Below the pieces are notes generated by a model that was not told the origin of the DNA, did no database searches, and saw only the letters and a list, made by a program, of their open reading frames with translations. Shown here piece by piece: positions 36,601 to 51,600 of a DNA stretch of 64,000 nt. This stretch comes from Saururus chinensis (taxonomy: Eukaryota > Streptophyta > Magnoliopsida > Piperales > Saururaceae), in assembly GCA_035235625.1 (NCBI GenBank), contig CP141148.1, positions 18,353,057 to 18,417,056 of the forward strand, written 5' to 3'. Made by a program: the position numbers and the translations under genes. Position 1 is the first letter of the stretch. Each line of letters opens with the position of its first letter.

Positions 36601-39600
36601 GTACCATGATTTGTACCTTAGTTTAGGCTTTCCATATATAAATTATATGTTCATTTATGTGGTTACATGATTATGGTTTGATTGATGGTTAGAATGATCA
36701 TGAGCGTGATTCTTAATTAAGTTTAGTTGTTTTCACTTCAAAACAAATTACTACGTATAAAAGCTAGAAATCTTAATTATTTACTTATTAAAATACTTAG
36801 GTTCATAAACAATCTAAGTAATCTGTTATTCATCTAAATAAAAATTAAACTCTCAAAAATATGAATTAAAAATATATATGAGTTTCCACATCCACTCTTC
36901 TACATCCTTCAAACCCAAATAAAAAGGATGTTTACCCAAATGTTAGCCAACCAATGTGTGGTTCTAGTGTATCCCTTAAAAACATTCACTGTCAATCAAT
37001 CTTTCCTTATGGGGAACAATTGCTTTGAACAAAATGGTTTAATTTCATTTAAAACGTCTACATCACTCAACACTCTTAAATAATTTTTTTTTACCCTAAA
37101 GTGTGTGAGTATAATATATGCATGTATTTTTACCTGTCAAGACACGGATTTGAGAATTCTTCAATCTTCATCTTTCAAATCCAATCTTTGGACATAACAT
37201 GACTCAAAATTACACACATTTATGATATTTTTTATCACAAAAAATAAGCAAATACTTAATATATGACAAAATGTACTTACAATCTCCTTTTTTAGCTATT
37301 TCATTACAAAACACTACAACCCGTCCTTTAAAAGAAAAATTATAACCCTATAGCACATAATCAAATTTTGACAAATTATTCAAACTTTAAATAATTTTCC
37401 CCATTAATCACAATGATGCATTAATTTTTAATGTAGTGTGATCTTCAACCTGCACATTACCAAACAAAAATATAGCTGCGTAATATTGTTCCAAACAAAT
37501 ATGTTAAGTGTAAGATTAAACAAGTCAATCAATTAAAACATCTCCTTATCAATGAACATAATTCTTCTTTCTAAGACTTTTTGTTAGCTCTAACTTTCCA
37601 CAAATTTGTTATTTTTCCCTAAAAATATCATGATATTTTATGCCCTTCTTGCTATAAATAAATAAAGATTAAATAAATAAAAGAAGAAAAAGAATATAGA
37701 AATTATCAAAAATCTTTGAAACTATATAAGGAATTTGAATTCTATTAAAAATCTAAACTATTTTAAAAATAAAATGTGTTTAAAAACATATAACATTATC
37801 ATAAAAAAAATACTTTATCCAAGTTTCAGTATGACATAATAGGTTTATCCCACATAAATTACAATATAATCTTATGAGTCACTCTACTTAAAAATCAAAA
37901 TTTTAAGTATAAAAACTCATAGCAGTAAGATATGTCAATGTATTTTACATCAAGTTAAATATTCTACCAAAATTATTTAAAAATAATACAAAGATATTAA
38001 TGGATAATAACATCAAAAACACTTACCTCCATCAACTATTTGGCAAATGAGTTCATCGAAAAATTTAGCCCATACTTCCTCATTGTATGACCATTAATTT
38101 ACATTAAATACTATTGAGAACAATATGCTTGTGTCTTGTTAATATTCCCCTTTTTGATTTATTACTGTTTTTAAATTCTCAATTTATTTTTCAAGGCTTA
38201 ACTCTTTCTCATTAACCTCACACTTTTCAATATTTTTTAATTATGTCTTTTACATGTTAAGGAGATGATAACTTTAATACTAATACAAGATAACTTATGT
38301 AAAAAGCCTACTCCATTGTTTTTATATGAACTATTTTGACAAAATTTATATAAGATATTAAAAAAATCATATACATATCAAATCTCATCTAATTAAAAAA
38401 GAATTCAAACCGTCAACTACCTTACACTACCTCATGGTATCAAAGTTTAAATATAAATCAATTATATTATACATTTAACCTAATAGAAGGTTTTAAATTC
38501 TCAAAGTATGCACTAAATCAATCGGTAAATCAGCAATGCATAAATTACTCATATGAATTTCAAGGTTTTATACAAAACATTTATAATTAGTCTTCTTGAC
38601 TTAAAATCAACATCACTCTGCATAAAATGTATGACCCACTTTGTACAAAATATTACTAGACAATCATATGATTCATGATATTCATGTTATTAAATATTAG
38701 AAACATGTTGACTCATACAAAACAAAAACTAAAACCAAAAAATAAACATCCTAGCAAATTTTCAATTGAAACAAAAGACATAATTTGCTTCTAAAAAGAT
38801 TCTAAGTAAAATATCTCAATAGCTTCCCTAAGGTTGATAAACCATTAAAATCCAAGGATTTTTTGAAAAAATCAACCAATTGAAATTAAGTGAAAATATG
38901 TTCTAAATTTACTATTTTATCGTCTACTAAAACCTGAATAAAGTGATGCCCAATATTAATATAATTAATTCAAGAATGTTGGACAAGATTTTGTAAATAT
39001 TTAATCGAACTTATGTTATCACAATATAAAGTCTCGATTCCTTAATAAATTTAATAATCAATTAACAATCTTTTCATCCACATTAATTATATACAAACAC
39101 TTCCAGCAGCAATGTATTCGACCTCAGCAGTTAACAATGAGACAATTTTATTTCTTACAGAGAATATCCTCCTAATGCATTTTTCCTATCATCTGCTTTC
39201 TAAACTCGTGATGCATTCTTCCTATCATCTATATACTCAGCCCATTTTGCATCCTACCAATTTAGAGATAATTTCAAATTGGTATAAGTCGCATCCTACA
39301 AAACCACTCACATATTTTATAATTTATTTTATAGCTATCATGTAAGATTTTTTACGATCAACTTGATATCTAACACAAATACCTAAAATAAGTGAAATGT
39401 TTAAGTGATTAGCAATTAAACATAAGATATTATTAACTATGCTTCTATATATCATTTAATCAACATATTTACTTTAGGTCTCTTTGCTTATTAACTTGTT
39501 GGGTTTGCATCTTAAAGTCCAAACTTCTTTATAAATATTTTTATAAATTTTGTTTATGATATAAAGATTTTTGATCCTGTTTGTTATTTATGCACACTAA

Positions 39601-42600
39601 GAAACTAAATCAGTAATCATTTCATATTCATCTAAAACTCTTTACTTATTTCCTTTACAAAAGACGTGATCAATTTGTCATTAGCGGAACCAAAAATAAT
39701 ACCATCCATATAGATTTTAACCATTACGATATGTTTCCTAAACTTTTTCATTAAAAGTATTTTATCAATATCACCCCTTTTATAGTCTATTATATTTCAA
39801 TCTTTAAGTCTTAAAACAAGATATCATGTATCATTCCTTCTAAATTATCCTAATTATTCTTGCATTACATTAATTCAATTTTCATCTTATAAGGCCTCAT
39901 ATGTCTTCTTTGCTTCTATGAGATACACATAAATATAAAGTTTATTTATTCCTCAAAGTAATTTTTTGGCCTTGCGCCTTTATTAATGTCTCTAATAACA
40001 TTTAATTCTAAATTATCTTTGTGAACCAAGTATGATATTTGACCTTATGTAACTAGTCGTTCCATTTACTCCTCATCCTCTTGTGCAACTTCCTATTCCT
40101 TATAAATGCAATCATCATTAGGATCTTCCACCTAAATTTGTTCATCTTCTACCTCACCAAAAATATTAAGTGCAACATCACAATCTTTTAAATTTTTTTC
40201 CTTTATCATTTTAAACTTGATGATTTTTAAATATTTATACATCATTAACAATGACAATAGGGGAAACTAGAATTATCATTGTTATTATCAAACTTCTTTA
40301 AAGCCTCTCTATCTCTCAGGATATGAGATGGACTTCCAATGACTCTGAAGTGTTCAACGATAGGTTTCTGTCCTCTCTATAATTCATAAGGACTTTAGAT
40401 GATAATTAATCTCAAATAGATTTTATTTAAGGTATATGTTATAGAGTTTACACCTTCTACCTAAAAATATTTATTCAACATCACTGTAGTCATTTATTTG
40501 TAATTCTATTTAATTGTAAAATTTTTTTAGCCAAAAACTTATGGTACATATCAAAACCCTCCCCTCCCCTCCCCTCCCCCCAAAAAAAAAAATCAATTTT
40601 AATGGTCTTAATTTTTAACCCACTTAAGTTTTGTATGGTCACAAATTTTATTTTAAATACTTTAAGAGCATCTAATTTCACCCTAAGAAATTCTACCTAT
40701 TCAAATTTTGATATCATCTATTATCACCAAGATATATTTCTTTTTACATAAAACAGTGCTTAAGATTTAGTTCTAAGGATTATTTATTTTTAACATATTT
40801 TAATTTTTTATGATAGAATTTTAATTATTTAGCCTTTTAACAAGCACTACAAACAAAGTTTTTATGAGTTTTTAAATTGTGACACCTCTAATTATTCTAT
40901 TCTTTATTATCTTAATTAAATCTCTAAAATTAACATATCTTAATCTTTGATACTTCAAATAAATATTATCAAGTATGGACAAGTTAGCAAAATATACAAG
41001 ATCAAGAAGATCACAATTATCGTGATCTCAAATTCCTTTTAACATATGTCATTCAAGATTGATAAATAATAAACCATATTCTCTTTAAAAATTTCATAAT
41101 AAACTGAAAATTACATATTTGACTAATGTTCAAAAGTTTAGATTTTAAGTCACTCACACACAAAAAATTATCAAACTCAAGTAATCCAAAGATTTTTAAT
41201 ATCTATCCCATCAATTTTAATTATACTCACATCTTCAAAAGTAACTCTCTTATCATGTATGTAAACCTAAATTTTTCATTAGTCGTGTGTTTTGAATAAC
41301 CATTATTTAGATATCACACGTTGAAATTTGAGTTTTGATGATTATGAATACAACATTGCATTTTAGATCATCTTATTTTACTCAAATTATTTTCATTCTT
41401 ATAACTTCTTGAAGGGTACTTGTGGTTTTAACAAAATCATTCTTTTTATTTTGCTTTATATTCAAATTTTAAATTATGATTAGTATTATGAATATTTCAC
41501 TTATAAGATTTTCTTAGTAAATTTAGTATATAGGCTTTGTGTACAAGATTTTGAACCCTTGTACTAAGTTCCCTCAAGTTTTTGTTAATCGATGTTATTT
41601 ATTTCGGCAAGTCATTTTGAAAATTTTCTCTCATATTTCATATCTTCACTAATTTGTGTTAACTAGCTTAAATTTTAATTACTAGTTCCTTCCTAGGCAA
41701 TTATATTCTAACTAAAGGTTTAAAAGTAGAAGATCTAACACCATTAACTTTTAATTTACTAACATTAACAAACTTAATGCACCATAGGGAATTAAAATAT
41801 TTATATTCAACAAACCCCATATAACTCTTATCATTCCCATATTGCCCAAAAGATATCATTTTGTCTAATTTTTCCTTATCTTTAACAAATTTATTGAATT
41901 AAGCATTAAAAACTTTCTATTCTTCAAGTTTCTCGATTTTTAAGAATAAAATATCTTTCATCATTACACAACAATTTCTCATGCAACAATCTAAAGTTTT
42001 TACATTCCGTGGCTCATAATTTTGATCTAAACAATTTTAATTAATCTAAAATATAATTATTTCTTGCAACAACAAAATTTAAAACAAAAAGATACAAACT
42101 AATCATCTTCTCAAGTTTCATTGTAACAAAATAAAAAAATAAAGCACACAAAAATAAGAAAAAACCCTCAACTTCTACTTGTCGATTTGTAAATGGGAAA
42201 TATGGTAAACAAATCTAGAACAATAAAGTGTTCCTAACCCATATTCAAGTTACAAGGTACATCCTTCTCTCCTAAAAAGAAAGAAAAATCAACCTTTCAA
42301 TTTTACATAAACTAGAGTGCACACTATTCAAGATGTTCTAACAAAACAATAACAAATCAAATACACTAAATTTTTTACATAAAAACCCTCAACAAGATAA
42401 ACTACAAGATATTTTGTCTATGCCAACTATACATTATGTAAACTTAATATTATAAAATTATTATTTATAAGACAAATATTCCTTTTTCTTTAATTCAATT
42501 AGTTCTTTACACTACTTTAACTTTTAGTCAACTACTCCTTAATTGTTTATTAACTCCAATTAATCTTCACACCTTTTTATACTTTGGAATGATTAAGGTC

Positions 42601-45600
42601 TTCATGTCTTCACATTTTATTATAATTCTGCATGCACCTAATATACTCAACAAAAATCTTCAATAAACACTTTGACACTCAAGTTTTTTTATTCTCAAAT
42701 CTCACATTTAATAACTCTTTTAATTAAGGTAAATAAAACTCATGAACTAGAAGATTAATTCTTCCCTAAACACTATTAGATAATTCTCTCAGTTGATCTA
42801 TAACTTTTATAAAATCTTCTCCTTACTCTTCTCACATTCTTAAACTTTTTTTATAAACTCCCCTACATAAAAAAATTAACTCAAATTAGAAATCTAAATC
42901 AAACCGGAATGGACTAATTTAACTAATTTTTAAAATAATCAATCTTTTGATAGAGCAATCAATCGCTTGCCAGTACTATCTATTTAAGATTCATGAAACA
43001 ATTGATTATTTAAAGAAATTATTGTTTCATTTGTCTCTTACTTTATTGAGTTGTCTTTCATGAGACTAATCAATTAATCTAATGAGTGATCATTCAATTA
43101 TGATTTTGGATAACATTATGTAAAACATTCATGGTTAATCAATCTTTCTTATGGGAATCATTAATCAATCGCTTTGAACAAAATTATCAAATTTCATTCA
43201 AAACGTCTTCATACCTCTACTATATTCTCAAATATTATTTCTTTATGAGTATGATATATATACATGTTTTTACTTGTCAAAACACATATTTGAGTATTCT
43301 TCAATCCTTATCTTCTAAATCCGATCTTTAGACATAAAATAATTCAAAATTATACATATTTTTAACATTATTTTGATCAAAGAAACAAGTCAATACTTAA
43401 CATATGACAACATATATTCTTACAATACACCTTTCCCTCAACCCAAAGTTTTAAGCAACCACAAAATAAATACAATTAGAAAACAAACTCAAGAAATAAA
43501 CCTTAAAAAAATAAGAGCAAAAAAGAATTGAAGGAAAAATAGAATTTATTTTTCCTTTGCCCCCCTTTTTTGTAAAGCTTCTTCCCGACCTATTAAATGA
43601 CTTTCGCAATGAAGCTCCCAAGTATAACATGTAATCATTTGAATCTAAATCTAGTTCGTCGTCATAATAGAGCCCCTCTAACACATCTATAAGCTAGTTG
43701 AGGGAGTTGAGACAATGCTAAAGTGGATTTGAAGAGTTCCATCACAAGATTGTAGTTGATGTTCCTTGGTAGCCACATAGGATTTTAATGCAAACATCCT
43801 AAAATTGGAGAAAAGTACGTGAAATTATTGGTCAAATCCAATTTAGAATTCAAAGTTTAGAATGCAAACTTAATTTCTATTCGTTGAGCCACTATAATAC
43901 CTGCACTTCTACTAATTCTCTTTAACTTTACATCAACAACAATCCACGTGCACAAAAAGACTATATTTAGGCCTCACAAAAAACCATATATTTGTACTCA
44001 CTAAGCAACCACAATTTTGTCTTCACAACAAAGTTGCAGCCTCGAATCAAAACACAAACTTTTAAATTTCTCTTGCTCTAATCTAAACATTCAAAACGCT
44101 TATAGCATGAACACATAGTGAAGATGAAGAAATAGAAAAAACTACAAGCACATTCTTGTGGTAGAAAAACTCTCAAACTTGGTATTTTGTTCTCAAAGAA
44201 CAAAAGAGCTCTCTCTAAAATTCTTTAATACAATTCATATATAATTTTTATTATATTTAATATCAATGAAAACCTAAACACTAACTAAGGATATAATTTG
44301 TTCTACTTAGTACTCAAATTTAGCAAAGTACAAATGCTTGATCAAAGTTGATTGAGAAGACATTAAAAAGCATGAGAAATCTACTCTAATTGTTGATTAA
44401 TTCAATTATTCAAAAAAAATCCCAACAAAGTTGGTTAATTGCAATTAATGTAAGAAAAACTCCAAACCAAGGTTGATTGATAACAAATGAATGCATACAA
44501 GTAGAACATATTCTTATCAAACCATTTTACTTCAAGTATGTATTCGATCTCATGATTGGATGTATGTTCAATCGCTTTTCCAAAGACAAAAAAAATAAAT
44601 TTTCAACAATTAATTTTCATGTTTAAACCAATTTAAGTTATACTAGTGTTTTTTTGTGTAATGAACACCCCTAAAAAAATATGAAGTGTTGGATTGATCA
44701 TTAAACCAAACGACTTCATTTTGAATTTAATATCACAACATATTTCAACTCCAGCTCAACTTAGGATTCAACAATACATTGCCTTGTAGGATCATTCCAA
44801 ACCACAATAAATAGATATGTCACAAAATTTGTCAACACAAAAAATAAATCTTAACAAATAAAGGGGTATTTAGCCATATATATTGGCAAGAGTAAGCAAT
44901 AGTAGGTTTTAAAGAACCCTTTAAGGATGATTAAAGTGAAGGGACACATTTCACATCCATGGTCAAAACCGTATTACTTAGGTCAAAATTTTATTGGACA
45001 TATACAAATCTTATAATGTGAGGATATCACTCAATCTTGATACTTATTCACTTATCATTAGTTGACACCAAAGAAGCTTCAACTACAATATCAAAACAAT
45101 TATGGAGACAAGACCTACTTATGGACATTCCTATCTTTGTAAAATATGAACAATTTTAACAAACATTCTTCTAAAATTGACTTAACAATTTATCTGCGTT
45201 GTGTATGTTCGAGAGACATGCATAACCAATTGAAATTTCAAAGGTCCGTTAACAAAATAAATATACCCAAAAGTATGGTAAAAGGATTGACTTTAATTGA
45301 TAGATTTCCCCCTATTGAGTAGTTGGCATATACTAAGCATATTGATACTTCCACTCTATGTTCACCACAATCTCAGTATAAAAAATTATGATCAATACTA
45401 AAAAAATTTCAAGTTATTCTTTTTTTGTTAAAGAGACATTTTTTTTTACAATAGTAAGATGCACTATCCTTGTAATGCATTAATATTTTGCTTTGAGAAA
45501 GAACTTATTTAGTTAATCTTTATACATTATTTTATAAAACATAGGCACCTAGGTTATTTCAAAGACATAAACATAGATGTTTTGGCATTAAAATTTGAAC

Positions 45601-48600
45601 CTAACAACATGAATAGTTGGGATTAAGAGAGTTTGGCAGATGAAGAATTTGAGGAGTTTCTACTAGCTCTAATAAAAGACTAATATAAAAATTATATATG
45701 ATTTAAGAACTTCAAGTGAAATTAGTAAATTTTAAAATGTCATGCAAAAAACAACCTATAATAAGAGAATTTAAAAAAGAATAGCCAAACATAGTAACCT
45801 ACTTTGACATTGCATATAGAATCATTTCAAAAAGAGACATTGTTATGAGCCCGGGCCCACACATGTCAATGTGAGATTGAGCATCTCAAGTCATTGGATT
45901 TCAAATCTAACGACATGCATAACTCAAGGGACATGCATGTTTGAATTACCCACTCACCCTCCATTAATGCAAGCTATTGGATTTCAATCCAATAGCTTGC
46001 AATGACTAGGCTCACACATCAACCAAGGCTCGTGTTAACTTTTTCCTTTAAAAAACACATAAAAATAGTCATCATATTTATTGCAGTTACACAATTTTTT
46101 GCTATAAATTCCTTAATATGGTACCTAATGAATATGAAAATAAATAAAGAATTTGGGCAAATAATCTTTTGCATTAACAATGAAAACCTCCTCAAAATAT
46201 GTCGTACAAAGACTACATAGTTATAAGCCTAAAATGAAAATTTTGCATATTCACATCAATGCATGCACACATTTCATCAACTTAAATTGGACAATATGAA
46301 AAAAAAACACACAAAATAGATGCATTATATATCCATTTGACATAATTTGATTTATTGAATTTACCAAAGTTCATATCTTGTTCGTTATACAAGCGTAGCA
46401 ATATGTTGGATTTTAGGGTTGTTATTAAAAATCTCACTCGTTCAATATGTACAATAAAAATTAGTTATTTAGGCTAATAAATTTGTGATTGATACAAATT
46501 AACACTAAAATTTGCATCTAATGAATTAATTTTCATGTTTCTCAATAAAACATTCATTTAATTAATTATTTATATTATATACAAAGTTTCAGACCAGATG
46601 CATTAGTTTAGTTTTTATTATTGCCATTACTTTTAGTTGTCCATTATATCAAGTATAAGACATTTTAGGTGTTTTTTTTTGTTACCCCTTTCTCCAAAAG
46701 AGACTGCACTTCTACATCTTAGGATAAGTTAATTTGATAATTAGAGAAAAATATGTGTTTCCCCTTACTTTAGTGGCTTCTATATTGTTTCAGTGGAGAA
46801 ATAACATACATCATATAACATATGATGCGCATACTTCTTGTTTATGCATAGGCAACTAATTTGACCATTCCCGAGATGACAATAAATGGCATGGTTTTTA
46901 TTTGTAACTAACAGGCTAATATTTTTATAGTTAACTTTTTATGAAAGATTTATTTTAGCATGTTCAATTTATCTGATCAGCACTTGTCACTGTACCTATC
47001 AGCATGAAATCAGTGATTGATCGATACAACAGTTCTAAAGAGGAGAACCAACCCACGTCGAATACAGCCTCTGAAGTCAAGGTATATTCCCTCTATATAA
47101 GCTTGTAACTTGTTTTTCCATAAGGTAAATGTGGGACATCAAGACATGTTCTTATGCAAGGAAAAAGTGATATGAAGCAAATTTCACTCCCAACATAAAA
47201 TACCCTAGAAATCTAGCAATAACTAGCCAAGACACAATAGGTAAAAACTATATGAATGTGGATTTCTTCATAAAGTATATAAAAATGTCATAATAAGGCA
47301 TGAAGCTGGAAAAATCTATTAGGTTTGTATGCATTAGAAGTAATAGCATGGAGCCCCTCAAATGTTGCAAATATGCATATAGCAGACCCTGTGGAGCGGG
47401 GGTAAGGTAGGTATCAATACACTTAGAAGTACTGAGGATTGAGAAAAATGCTATTTATCAAACTTTGAAATATATATTTAAAAAAAAAGTCACAAAGGCC
47501 TTCCAATAAAGAATATTAAAAAGCATTGAATTGACAACATTTCATTTGATTGTTGCATAAATATTTACAACTTATGTAGAACATATTGCTCAAGTCAATG
47601 AATTTGGGATGCCGCCACATGACAATTCTAATGACAACTGAAATGTTTAAGGGCTATCTAAAAGAATATTGATAAAGCCAACTGTCACTGCAGAAAAAAA
47701 CTGTGCCCCATTTATGAAGTTAAATTACTTAGCACTCAAGAACTATAAATGATGACCATACAGATGATCCTGTTTCTTTGTATTTCCTTTTTTTCCCTTA
47801 TGGTATGATATGCTTCCGCATTTAGGAAGCTAATCATTGTCTGGATCCTTATCTTGCATTCTTTACCATATTCTTTCTATTTCGTGACCAGCACCTTAAT
47901 TTTCCAGAACTTTATGCATGTAAAAGAATTGCCGCAGAAAAATATAATGGGCATGAAGTAATTTTATCTGGAAGACAATCAAAATCTGATAGAGAATTTC
48001 ATTGTTTATCTTTAAGGCACTTGTATATCTTGATGCAGGACAGCCTAAAGATTCCTTCTTTTTTTTTTTTTGGATGACTAGAGATTCATTTATACATGAG
48101 TAAAAACAGGTCTAACAATGCTTAACTCCTGTAGTTACCAAATCAGTCCAACATTCTTTAACACCATTCTGCCCAAATTTAAAATAAAGCAACCAGGAAA
48201 ACATAGCATAAAAGTCTGCCGACACCCCGCATGTATTCCTCTTGACTTTTATTACATATGTATGCTCGTTCCAACCAAAGAATATTAGACAGTAATATGA
48301 GCTGCTCAAAGAGCAGATCTAATACGTTCCAGGATCACAAAAAACAAAGACGTACTCACCTTTTGCATGGTGAATCACCACATCTGGGCTTTCTCTTCAA
48401 ACCCAATCTTGTCCTTGCACTGCAAGAAAAGCCAACATAAGAGATATCTGCACAAGATGCAAACTGAAAAAGAAAAGTTTATCGCCAACTGGGGGATGCA
48501 TAATTGGTATCAATTACTTGAACACATCAACCACCACTGATGATAGTTTCCAAATGATCTCAAGTTGAGAAGAGGTCCCTTCTGATGCCAAGAGGTACTA

Positions 48601-51600
48601 CGGTTCACCCACCACATCAGGATGTCCACTCAGAAATCATGACTCTAGGAAAAAGCCACTATTTGTGGTATTTTTCAAAATGGAAGAAAGTGTAGGATTT
48701 GTGCGACTCAAATAAGAGGCCCCTGAAAGGCATTGTGGTTTTGAAGTGAATATATGCAGCCAGGAAAGTGTTTTGAGAAAGTGGAACGGCAGAACAGATT
48801 CCTACAGCAAGCAGAGCTGATTTGACAACCCCTCAGTTTGTCCTTGATTAAGTTAATGGCTGATTAGAACACAGCTTACATGTGCAGCTTACAATCAAAT
48901 GACATACCTTCCTTCAATGTGATCACGTTTGTTATGTAGTTGGATCTCGAAACCTTTCTGTGACACTCATATCCCCAGAAGTAGGAAAAAATTATTCAGT
49001 GGTTCGCAAAGTCATGTTGTTCCAGGCCAGTAGCACTCGAGAATGTGTTTCTTTCATTCTAATGTGATAAGCACAGTAGTACTTGTCAGAAACAATACGT
49101 CATAAACTGACATGGTGGTGTGCTATTGGCCATGAACACCGTGTCTGCGCGATGCTGTGGTGGTCTGAGACCAATAAATAATTCTCCCTGATGCAGAGTT
49201 ATATTGTCATCCCACCCCACCCCTGGTTACTGGTCATCTCTACATGGAATCCTGCATGATTTGTTTAGGACCGTCCCAAGTCCCAGAGAAAAATGCAAAT
49301 TATGAAAGAATCATAAGAAAAACAAGAAGAAATTATATGGAATCAACTAAGTAAATCCCAGAAAAACCCTCCACGGGGTCCATATCTTTGATGATAAGGT
49401 TGTCAAGCCCGTTGAATAATGGCACCAGTCCTACAGTAATCCATGTCTTTCTAGCATGTACTATATGAACCCTGTATGATTGAAGAAGACATTGGAGCTA
49501 TGAGAATTTAGTATTATGCCTGAAATCACTTAAATAGAGATAGAGAGATTCAGTAGTACTACTCTAGACATTATGCAGAAGATTTTTCAAAAAATAATAG
49601 CTATGTTGCAACAAATTCAACAGCAATATTTTAATTAATATGATATAAGGAGTCTACATTAGGGGTCTTCCATTCTGATTTTTCTGATTATTATTTGTGC
49701 CAACAACAAACTCCTCCATCTCAGTTAAGAACTATTAAAAGAAACCACAGGAACAAATGTATAAATCGTATTTCTGTCAACTAAATAGCAAAAAATTGAC
49801 TAGCTATGAGGCTCGCCTCAGTCGAGGCCTACAAGATGCCATACTTCTAGGTCAACCAAAAACTTTATTCAATCAATCCTTTGAAATCAGCTTCTCTGCA
49901 TTGTAAGGCCTCTTCCATGACCGTACTCAACCTATATATTGCACAAAAAGGTGATTCTTACCCTCTGCAACAAAAATAACAAAGTTACCGGTGCAAATAT
50001 GAAAGACAAATTCCCACAAATTTAGCAAACTTAGAGTCTAGCAACTTCCTGCAATTCCTAAATGCTCTCTATCACCAAAATTTAAATCTTTTGTTTCAAC
50101 TAATACTTCAAATGCTTTATTCTACCCACTGATTGAAAGCATAGATCCTCCATTCCACTCATTGATTGTAAGCACAAACTGATATCTCATAGCCTGTGTC
50201 CACAAAAAATAAGAGCTGCAACTAAAATCAGACACATTGGTCGTAATTAGCAAAATTACTACGAGCAACCCATTACTAGAACAATTCATCAACCTAAAAG
50301 CAGTTCAGATCAACTGAAAAAAACAGATAAATCACATTTCGATATTAGCAGACGTAATAAATATGGCAATGTTTTCCTCACAAATCTCAAACCTCAAATG
50401 TCAGCTTCTTCTCTAAATCTTGAATACGTTTGTGCCATGTAGAGCCACAGTGGGTGTGACACACCTTCTGATTGCTTATCAACTGCCTACATGTTCTTCC
50501 ATTACCACATAATTCACTCATTATTAACTCTTTCATGCAGGTCAACTGTAACACTGAGCTGAACAGGTGCTATACATCAATCATTCATTTCCAAGACCAA
50601 GCAGTCTTCTGAAATTCACCACCATAGGTGGGACCTTTTGATCCTTCTGTTCATTCAGCGTTTCCACACAATCTCAAAAAATTAATCCTAAAGAAGTCAG
50701 CTTCCCGATACAAATGGATACAAGCTCCACAAGTAGATGGAAGACTATTTCACACTGTCTTTCCGAAAAACTGTTACAGGCTACTTACAAAATTAAAGAC
50801 CAACATATGAAAGACGAGTAGCTCAAGTCAATCAATATATTCCAGACACCTAATAGAAATTTGTACTTCCGATACTGAGTCAGAAGCATGGAGTTTACTA
50901 TGATAATCCTAATTAAAACAAATTCCTGAAGATATTATAAGCATCTGAAAGCAGAGACCAAATTTCTAATAATGAGTGCAAGAAGATGCTTAAGACACAA
51001 GTTTGTAAGAAGAATACCTGCTAAGGAGGGGGTGTTGCCACAAAGTTTTAAAGGTTAATAATGCCGAGCTCTCAGAAAAGTATGGCAGTTTAACCCAAGA
51101 AGTATGACAGTTTAACCAGAGAAGCATAGCAGTTCAACCAGAAGAATAGCTGACCAAAGAGAACAGGCCATTCAATAGCAAGATTCTGAAATTGCATAGG
51201 CTTGGCCTGATCAAGCTGCTGATTACTGGAAGCAGACTATATCACTTACTCCAGGTAATTATCAACTGATACGTAACAGCTAATGAAGATATATCACGGT
51301 ACACAAAATATTCCGCCTGAGCCGCTCCTGTATAAGGAGACAATGAGTATCATCAACTGCTGTCTGCACAGAATGAGTGATTTATAGCACAATACCTTGT
51401 TGTTAACCCATGGTAAGATAAATACCTGGTAAAGTTTTTCTGCCTGAAACAATATGACAGTAAATACTTACAGAACTGAAACTAGAAGGCAGCATAGGTC
51501 AAATGTGCCTAAAACTGACAGATATCCAGGGTATACCACTAAATAATACAGACACACCAGTTACCATGCACATAAGATGCAGACAAAGCAAAAATCAAGC

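Larger units (their letters stand above)
30604..47002 (+). other. Intron 1, 16,399 bp
   Basis: The intron ends CTATCAG before exon 2. It contains two minus-strand Ty1/copia fossils, a LINE fragment and a SINE-like copy, all listed separately. Stretches 30610-31630, 33700-34090, 35610-36980 and 43430-46990 show no other recognisable feature beyond microsatellite-like (GA)n/(AT)n at 31275-31312. No extra exon was recognised. Confidence 0.85.

Noticed and set aside
35736-43429. ATACA on both sides of a possible longer SIRE-like element (35736 and 43425)
   Set aside because: A 5-base AT-rich match followed by TG is expected by chance over this distance, and the left LTR similarity does not extend to 35741.
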